Shown: in pieces, positions 6,102 to 10,449 of the stretch
Position numbering within the stretch: position 1 is the stretch's first letter
Layout of the letters: every line of letters begins with the position of its first letter
NCBI GenBank assembly: GCA_903898855.1
Contig: CAIUHB010000232.1
Coordinates: forward strand, 1 to 10,449
DNA length: 10,449 nt
Reading direction: 5' to 3'
Origin: an uncultured Actinomycetes bacterium
Lineage (GTDB): Bacteria; Actinomycetota; Actinomycetes; Nanopelagicales; Nanopelagicaceae
Notes under the pieces: model-generated
What the model was told of the DNA's origin: nothing
The model's database searches: none
Seen by the model: the letters and a program-made list of their open reading frames with translations, nothing else
Position numbers and translations under genes: made by a program

Positions 6102-6152
6102 CTTTTTCTACGCCTGCGCCTTTCCTGCGACTCTAGTTCTTAACTTTATTAT

Positions 6153-6959
6153 CTACTTCTTCGCTGCGTTCTTATATTTACGCACGCTTAGTGGCATAAA
6201 GATTGCCATCAAGAGCACCATATAAATAAAGGACATCGGAATTGGATGCGAACTCGGAAATGAGCTCGCAGTAACTCCGAACTTGTTATGGAAACCAAAG
6301 AGCTGACGAATCGCGGCAACCATAGTTGAGACCGGATTCCACTCTGCAAAATACTGGAGCGGCTTTGGCATAGAAGTCGTAGATGCGAAGGCGTTAGAGA
6401 GGAATGTTAGCGGGAAGGTGAAAAGGAAGGAGATGTTGGCAACTACGCGCGCATCCTTACCCATCAATCCAGCAAAGACTCCGGCCCATGAGAGTGCGTA
6501 ACCAAAGAAGAGCAGCATTAAGAATCCAAAAAGGATATGCAAAATGCCTGAGGTTGGGCGCCAGCCAACTAAGAATCCAGTTAGGCCCATAACAACTAGA
6601 ACAACAATATTGAGAAGTCCATCGCCAAGTGTGCGGCCAATAACAAATGCCGAACGAGCCATTGGTAAAGATCGGAATCTATCGATCAAACCCTTCTGCA
6701 TATCTTCGGCTAAACCTTGTGCGGTCGCGGCCAAAGTAAATGTCACGGTCTGCACGAAGATTCCCGGCATGAGGAGTTGGACATATCCACCTGGAATTCC
6801 GGCACCTAAACCGCCAAAGACATAGCGAAATAGCAGCACGAACATCACGGGCTGAATAGTGTTAAAAATAAGGACTTCTGGAACTCTGGTCAGCTGTTGC
6901 AGCTGGCGCTTGGTAATAATCAGCGCATCAGTAATGGGGCGCAGAGCTATTGAATTCAT
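6153..6959 (-). CDS. ABC-2 type transporter permease (DrrB family)
   Basis: A 268-aa integral membrane subunit of an export-type ABC transporter, partner of the ATPase encoded just upstream. It has about six membrane helices: one near residues 29-46 (VLIFNTIQPVMFVLLFRY), others at YVQLLMPGIFVQTVTFTLAA, LNIVVLVVMGLTGFLVGW, ILFGFLMLLFFGYALSW, VVANISFLFTFPLTFLSNAF, and a last one at FIYMVLLMAIFMPLSV before a basic tail KYKNAAKK. The cytoplasmic stretch GLAEDMQKGLIDRFRSLPMA and the EWNPVSTMVAAIRQLFG segment are characteristic of DrrB-like drug and lipid exporters. The ATG at 6959 overlaps the ATPase stop as ATGA. The substrate is unknown; daunorubicin-type resistance is only the family name. No convincing terminator follows in the 51 bp to greA. 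Confidence 0.93.
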   Translation of the reverse strand: MNSIALRPITDALIITKRQLQQLTRVPEVLIFNTIQPVMFVLLFRYVFGGLGAGIPGGYVQLLMPGIFVQTVTFTLAATAQGLAEDMQKGLIDRFRSLPMARSAFVIGRTLGDGLLNIVVLVVMGLTGFLVGWRPTSGILHILFGFLMLLFFGYALSWAGVFAGLMGKDARVVANISFLFTFPLTFLSNAFASTTSMPKPLQYFAEWNPVSTMVAAIRQLFGFHNKFGVTASSFPSSHPIPMSFIYMVLLMAIFMPLSVRKYKNAAKK

Positions 6960-7951
6960 TTGCGGCCTCGCTTCTTTCCGGCTTTGGCATCTGTTTGATC
7001 TTCCTCGAGTTCGGCGAGATGACCAGTTAATGAGAGAAATACGTCATCTAATGATGGACGCTTCATCGCAATATCAAGTGGGCGAATTCCTTGAGCATCA
7101 AATTCACGAATCACATCTAACAGCGCTGCACTGCCGTTATTTACTGGCGCTGAAAGTCTGCGTAGACCTTCATCGAGATGCGCAGTTGCTTTGGTGACGC
7201 GTTCGATAACTTGGCGAGCGCTTTCGATATCGCTTTGGGCAACGATGAGTTCAATTCTTTCGCCGCCAACTTGTTGCTTGAGTTCATCAGATGAACCACG
7301 TGCAATAACTTTTCCATGATCGACAACCACGATGTCATCGGCTAGTTGATCGGCCTCTTCCAAATATTGAGTAGTAAGTAGCAGCGTTACGCCATCTTTC
7401 ACAAGGCCTTCAATCACCGCCCACATATCCATGCGGCCGCGTGGGTCAAGGCCAGTTGTTGGCTCATCGAGAAACAAAACTTTGGGGCGAACAATCAGCG
7501 CAGCTGCAAGATCCAGTCTGCGACGCATACCGCCGGAATAGGTCTTGATTGGGCGCTTAGCGGCTTCAGTTAATCCAAACTGTTCGAGCAATTCACTTGC
7601 ACGCACTTTGGCTGCTGCAGCGTTTAGGTGATAAAGGCGACCGAACATCACCAAGTTATCCCAACCAGTTAAGGTCTCATCCACTGCTGCGTATTGACCA
7701 GAGAGGCCGATAATTTCGCGGACCGCTTTTGGATTCTTTACGACATCAATTCCAGCCACAGTTGCATGACCGGAATCGGGAGTGAGCAGAGTTGCAAGTA
7801 CTCGGACGGTGGTGGTTTTACCGGCGCCGTTAGGGCCGAGGATCGAAAGGACTGTGCCCTCTTCCACATCCAGGGTGAGGCCATCGAGCGCCTTCACCTG
7901 CCCGTCGCGGTAGGTCTTCACTAAATTCTCGGCGATTATGCTCTTGCTCAT
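6956..7951 (-). CDS. ABC transporter ATP-binding protein (DrrA family)
   Basis: A 331-aa nucleotide-binding subunit powering the downstream permease. Motifs in order: Walker A GPNGAGKTTT (39-48), Q-loop at SGQYAAVDETLTG (Gln86), ABC signature YSGGMRRRLDLAAAL (138-152), Walker B VLFLDEPTTGLDP (158-170), and the switch region LLTTQYLEEADQLAD, where Gln195 stands in place of the usual His; this H-to-Q change is normal for DrrA proteins. The ~100-residue extension after the ABC core, ending in PLDIAMKRPSLDDVFLSLTG, is the DrrA-specific C-terminal domain (the PSLDDVFL motif). The last residues are charged (KAGKKRGRK). The start at 7951 has TAGACT 7 nt upstream and no Shine-Dalgarno, so the message is probably leaderless. 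It diverges from the DHA2 efflux gene. Confidence 0.95.
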   Translation of the reverse strand: MSKSIIAENLVKTYRDGQVKALDGLTLDVEEGTVLSILGPNGAGKTTTVRVLATLLTPDSGHATVAGIDVVKNPKAVREIIGLSGQYAAVDETLTGWDNLVMFGRLYHLNAAAAKVRASELLEQFGLTEAAKRPIKTYSGGMRRRLDLAAALIVRPKVLFLDEPTTGLDPRGRMDMWAVIEGLVKDGVTLLLTTQYLEEADQLADDIVVVDHGKVIARGSSDELKQQVGGERIELIVAQSDIESARQVIERVTKATAHLDEGLRRLSAPVNNGSAALLDVIREFDAQGIRPLDIAMKRPSLDDVFLSLTGHLAELEEDQTDAKAGKKRGRK

Positions 7952-7958
7952 GCGGGTC

Positions 7959-7988
7959 AGTCTAAGGTGCGGTAACCTACTGGTTCAA
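7959..7988 (-). promoter_or_regulatory. Promoter of the DrrAB-like operon, leaderless type
   Basis: On the minus strand TTGAAC (7988-7983) is followed after 18 bp by TAGACT (7964-7959) and then 7 nt to the ATG. Both boxes fit sigma70-type consensus well, and the spacing places transcription start at the ATG itself. Confidence 0.6.
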
Positions 7989-7989
7989 G

Positions 7990-8017
7990 ATTCAACCAAA
8001 ATGACCGATCGTTGAAT
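7990..8017. promoter_or_regulatory. Inverted repeat in the divergent efflux promoter, possible operator
   Basis: ATTCAAC (7990-7996) and GTTGAAT (8011-8017) form a 7-bp inverted repeat with a 14-bp spacer, in the 101-bp gap between the ABC operon and the DHA2 gene. It abuts the -35 box of the ABC promoter. It also overlaps a candidate plus-strand promoter (TTCAAC, 18 bp, AATAAT at 8015-8020). A dimeric repressor bound here could control both directions, but no regulator gene is in the window. Confidence 0.35.
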
Positions 8018-8052
8018 AATCGATACCTCGAAACTGATACCAAAGGACGTTT

Positions 8053-9660
8053 ATGTCTAAAGAAACCAAAGTGAAGTCTGGCCCACTCAGCCATAAAGAG
8101 ATCATGGCAGTACTCAGTGGATTGATGATGGGAATGCTCCTTGCAGCCCTCGATCAGACAATCGTCTCCACTGCGCTCAAGACCATTGTTGTTGATTTGC
8201 ACGGCCTCAATCACTACACCTGGGTCGTCACCGCTTACCTATTAACCTCAACTGCTTCGACACCGCTCTACGGCAAGATCTCTGATCTCTATGGCCGTCG
8301 TCCGGTCTTTCAGTTTGCGATTATTACCTTCTTAATTGGTTCCTTTGCAGCTGGTGCTGCTCAAACCATGAACCAACTGATTATCTTCCGTGCCCTCCAA
8401 GGACTTGGTGCAGGCGGACTTATGAGTCTTACCTTCGTCATCATTGGTGACATCGTCTCTCCTCGCGAGCGCGGTCGTTATCAAGGCTACTTCGGCGCAG
8501 TATGGGGACTTTCATCTGTAGCTGGCCCACTTCTTGGTGGATTCTTCTCAGATCACCATCACCTACTTGGCACTGCTGGCTGGCGCTGGATTTTCTACAT
8601 CAACCTTCCATTTGGAATTGCAGCATTGGTTATTACCTCCGCCTCACTCCACATTGCAAAGGTTCGCCGCGAACATAAGATCGATTACCTCGGCGCTCTC
8701 CTTATGGTTACAGCAGTCTCATCACTATTGCTTGCCATCTCTGTCTACGGCCCACAAAATGGCTGGACCGATAGCAAGACCATCATCAGCTTCATCGCTG
8801 CTGCAATCTTGACCGTGGCCTTCTGCTTCCAAGAGCTACGCGCTCCTGAACCAGTACTTCCACTTCGTCTCTTTAAAGATCACACCGTCTCGCTAACTTC
8901 TGTAATGGCCTTTATTATCGGCGCCGGTATGTTCGGTGCCATCGTGATGATGCCGCTCTACCTACAGCTAGTTAAGGGCAACTCCGCCACCATTTCGGGC
9001 CTTAAATTGATTCCATTCATGCTCGGAATCGTCTCGATGTCCATCTTCAGCGGAAAGATGATCACCAAGCATGGCCATTACAAGCGCTATCCAATAATTG
9101 GATTGACCTTGATGACCGCAGGTATCGCGCTCATGGGCCTACTCTCTGAGACCACCCCATTCTGGGAGCTTGCAATCTTCGCAATTCTCGTTGGCGCAGG
9201 TCTCGGTTTCGCTATGCAGACCATCGTTATCGCGCTTCAAAACGCAGTTGAATTTAAGGATATGGGCGTTGCCACCAGCGCGAACACATTCTTCCGTTCT
9301 GTCGGTGCAACTATCGGCGTAGCAATCTTTGGAACTATCTATGCAAATAGCCTCGGTCGCTACCTACCTAATGGCATTAAGGCGCTTGCCGCCTCAAAGC
9401 CACAGGCGCTTGCTGGATTTACTCCTAGCCTCTCAAAGCAGATCCAAGCCAATCCTGCGCTATTAAGTAAGGTCTCACCTGAACTTAAGGCGACCTTCTT
9501 GCACTCATATGTGCAGGCATTCCATATTGTCTTCTTCACTGCAGCTCCAATTACCTTTATTGGATTGCTCCTTGCCTTCACCTTGCGCGAGAGACCACTG
9601 CGCACTGGCGCAGAGCATCACGCTGCAAAGGAAGAGGCAGCTGGCGAGGCAATGGCGTAA
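8053..9660 (+). CDS. DHA2-family MFS multidrug efflux transporter (EmrB/QacA type, 14 TM)
   Basis: A 535-aa proton-driven drug exporter of the inner membrane; length and hydrophobicity fit 14 helices. Family motifs: LDQTIVSTALKTIV in helix 1 (Asp34), motif A GKISDLYGRRPVF (74-86), motif B FRALQGLGAGGLMSL (112-126), and antiporter motif C GAVWGLSSVAGPLLGGFF (148-165). The second half carries the expected ANTFFRSVGATIGVAIFGTI segment; a loop rich in Lys, Ala and Pro (~440-480) precedes the last helix. The C-tail is hydrophilic (GAEHHAAKEEAAGEAMA). The ATG is supported by AAAGGACG about 4-11 nt upstream, a better Shine-Dalgarno than most neighbours have. It shares a divergent control region with the DrrAB-like genes and is followed without a gap by another MFS gene. 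The substrate is unknown. Confidence 0.95.
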   Translation: MSKETKVKSGPLSHKEIMAVLSGLMMGMLLAALDQTIVSTALKTIVVDLHGLNHYTWVVTAYLLTSTASTPLYGKISDLYGRRPVFQFAIITFLIGSFAAGAAQTMNQLIIFRALQGLGAGGLMSLTFVIIGDIVSPRERGRYQGYFGAVWGLSSVAGPLLGGFFSDHHHLLGTAGWRWIFYINLPFGIAALVITSASLHIAKVRREHKIDYLGALLMVTAVSSLLLAISVYGPQNGWTDSKTIISFIAAAILTVAFCFQELRAPEPVLPLRLFKDHTVSLTSVMAFIIGAGMFGAIVMMPLYLQLVKGNSATISGLKLIPFMLGIVSMSIFSGKMITKHGHYKRYPIIGLTLMTAGIALMGLLSETTPFWELAIFAILVGAGLGFAMQTIVIALQNAVEFKDMGVATSANTFFRSVGATIGVAIFGTIYANSLGRYLPNGIKALAASKPQALAGFTPSLSKQIQANPALLSKVSPELKATFLHSYVQAFHIVFFTAAPITFIGLLLAFTLRERPLRTGAEHHAAKEEAAGEAMA

Positions 9661-10449
9661 TTGCCACTCTTTACATCAACTAAGGAGTCACTGCCCAGAG
9701 AGGTTTATATTCTCTCGGCAGTGGCTTTCTTTGTTGCTGTCGGTTACGGCCTGATTGTTCCGGCCATCCCACTCTTTGCCGAAACTTTTCACGTCAGCAA
9801 AGCTTCGGTTGGTTTCATCATCTCTAGTTTCGCACTTGCGCGCTTTGCCTCCGGATTAATCTCGGGCAAGTTAGTAGATCGCTTCGGTGAACGACTAACC
9901 CTTGGCGTTGGACTCTTCTTTGTTGCTATCTCCTCGTTAGCTGCCGGGCTGGCGCAAAGTTATTGGCAACTCCTTCTCTTTCGTGCAGCAGGTGGCCTTG
10001 GTTCATCGATGTTCTCGGTTTCAGCATCAGCTCTTCTCATGCGATCTGTTGCCGATAATCATTTGGGTCGCGCGCAGTCCTTATACAACAGCGGATTTCT
10101 TATCGGTGGAATTACTGGTCCCGCCTTTGGCGGCTTGCTCAGCGCCATCTCACTTCGCGCGCCATTCTTTGTCTACGCCATCACTCTTACCTGCGCTAGT
10201 GCAACGACCTTCTTCTTCCTGAGCGAAAAGCGAATGGGTAAGTCGATTAAGAATGTTCAGAAATCCACAGAGCGAATCTTGCTTCGCGATGCGCTGAAGA
10301 GTTTTCCATATAAGTCAGCGCTAGCCTTTGCTTTTTTAAGTAATTGGATTCTCTTTGGACTTCGCAATTCAATTTTGCCGCTCTTTGTGAAAGATAATCT
10401 GCATGGCTCAACCTCACTTGTGGGATATGGATTTACCGCCTCCGCCATC
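9661..10449 (+). CDS. MFS transporter, DHA1-like, N-terminal part (3' end outside window)
   Basis: The first 263 codons of a second MFS permease, likely a 12-TM drug or metabolite exporter. Helix 1 is ILSAVAFFVAVGYGLIVPAI. Motif A is SGKLVDRFGERLTLG, motif B is LLLFRAAGGLGSSMFSVSAS, and motif C is SLYNSGFLIGGITGPAFGGL, a GxxxGPxxGG-type antiporter signature. A central loop (FFLSEKRMGKSIKNVQKSTE) separates the two six-helix halves, and helix 7 (SALAFAFLSNWILFGLRNSI) is visible. The start must lie after the preceding TAA, because the upstream frame is the DHA2 gene itself. TTG at 9661, immediately following that TAA and about 10 nt after GAGG, is the best choice; the next usable one is a GTG within helix 1. 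Co-transcription with the DHA2 gene is near certain. Confidence 0.88.
   Translation, partial: MPLFTSTKESLPREVYILSAVAFFVAVGYGLIVPAIPLFAETFHVSKASVGFIISSFALARFASGLISGKLVDRFGERLTLGVGLFFVAISSLAAGLAQSYWQLLLFRAAGGLGSSMFSVSASALLMRSVADNHLGRAQSLYNSGFLIGGITGPAFGGLLSAISLRAPFFVYAITLTCASATTFFFLSEKRMGKSIKNVQKSTERILLRDALKSFPYKSALAFAFLSNWILFGLRNSILPLFVKDNLHGSTSLVGYGFTASAI

Noticed and set aside
6102..6152. Bidirectional terminator between greA and the ABC permease gene
   Set aside because: T-rich tracts exist but only 4-5-bp inverted repeats could be found, too weak to call.
1..10449. Mobile elements, CRISPR arrays, tRNA or rRNA genes
   Set aside because: No transposase or integrase motifs, spaced repeats or RNA gene cores were recognised on either strand.

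Overview
The window looks like the chromosome of a small-genome, moderate-GC actinobacterium. The freshwater Nanopelagicales (acI) type is my best guess, made from gene content, very tight spacing and leaderless-looking starts; no marker here fixes the species. I see no insertion sequence, phage gene, tRNA, rRNA or CRISPR array. Twelve protein genes are called, the first and last cut by the window edges, plus a 48-codon membrane ORF that is easy to miss.

Left part (1-6101), housekeeping: the end of a class I fumarase (+), then a minus-strand series of a secreted transglycosylase-like protein, a PIN-PhoH ATPase (PhoH2 type), a cis-prenyltransferase of the UppS/short-chain Z-isoprenyl diphosphate synthase family, a DUF3817 membrane protein, a SURF1-like protein and the 48-aa membrane ORF. 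Divergently, on the plus strand, come a DUF4307 membrane protein and greA. From memory, this content and order (fumarase, phoH2, Z-prenyl synthase, DUF4307, greA) parallels M. tuberculosis Rv1098c to Rv1080c. The mycothiol S-conjugate amidase gene (mca) that sits beside the DUF4307 gene there is absent here. The small ORF, surf1, DUF3817 gene and uppS overlap one another and look like one translationally coupled operon.

Right part (6153-10449), export: a DrrB-like ABC-2 permease and DrrA-like ATPase (minus, overlapping by ATGA) diverge from a 14-TM DHA2 drug/proton antiporter gene (plus). A second, 12-TM-type MFS gene follows; it starts with TTG directly after the first one's TAA and runs off the window. 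The 101-bp divergent region carries a convincing promoter for the ABC pair and an inverted repeat that could be a shared operator, so this reads as a three-transporter efflux locus.

Regulation: several starts lack a good Shine-Dalgarno and carry a TANNNT -10 element 6-10 nt upstream, suggesting leaderless or near-leaderless mRNAs. The transglycosylase gene has a proper ribosome site and an upstream cluster of GTAAC/GTCAC repeats resembling sites of the response regulator MtrA. No radically new system is evident. The best leads are the hidden small ORF, the 35-bp double leaderless promoter, the GTAAC cluster, and the rearranged mca/greA neighbourhood.
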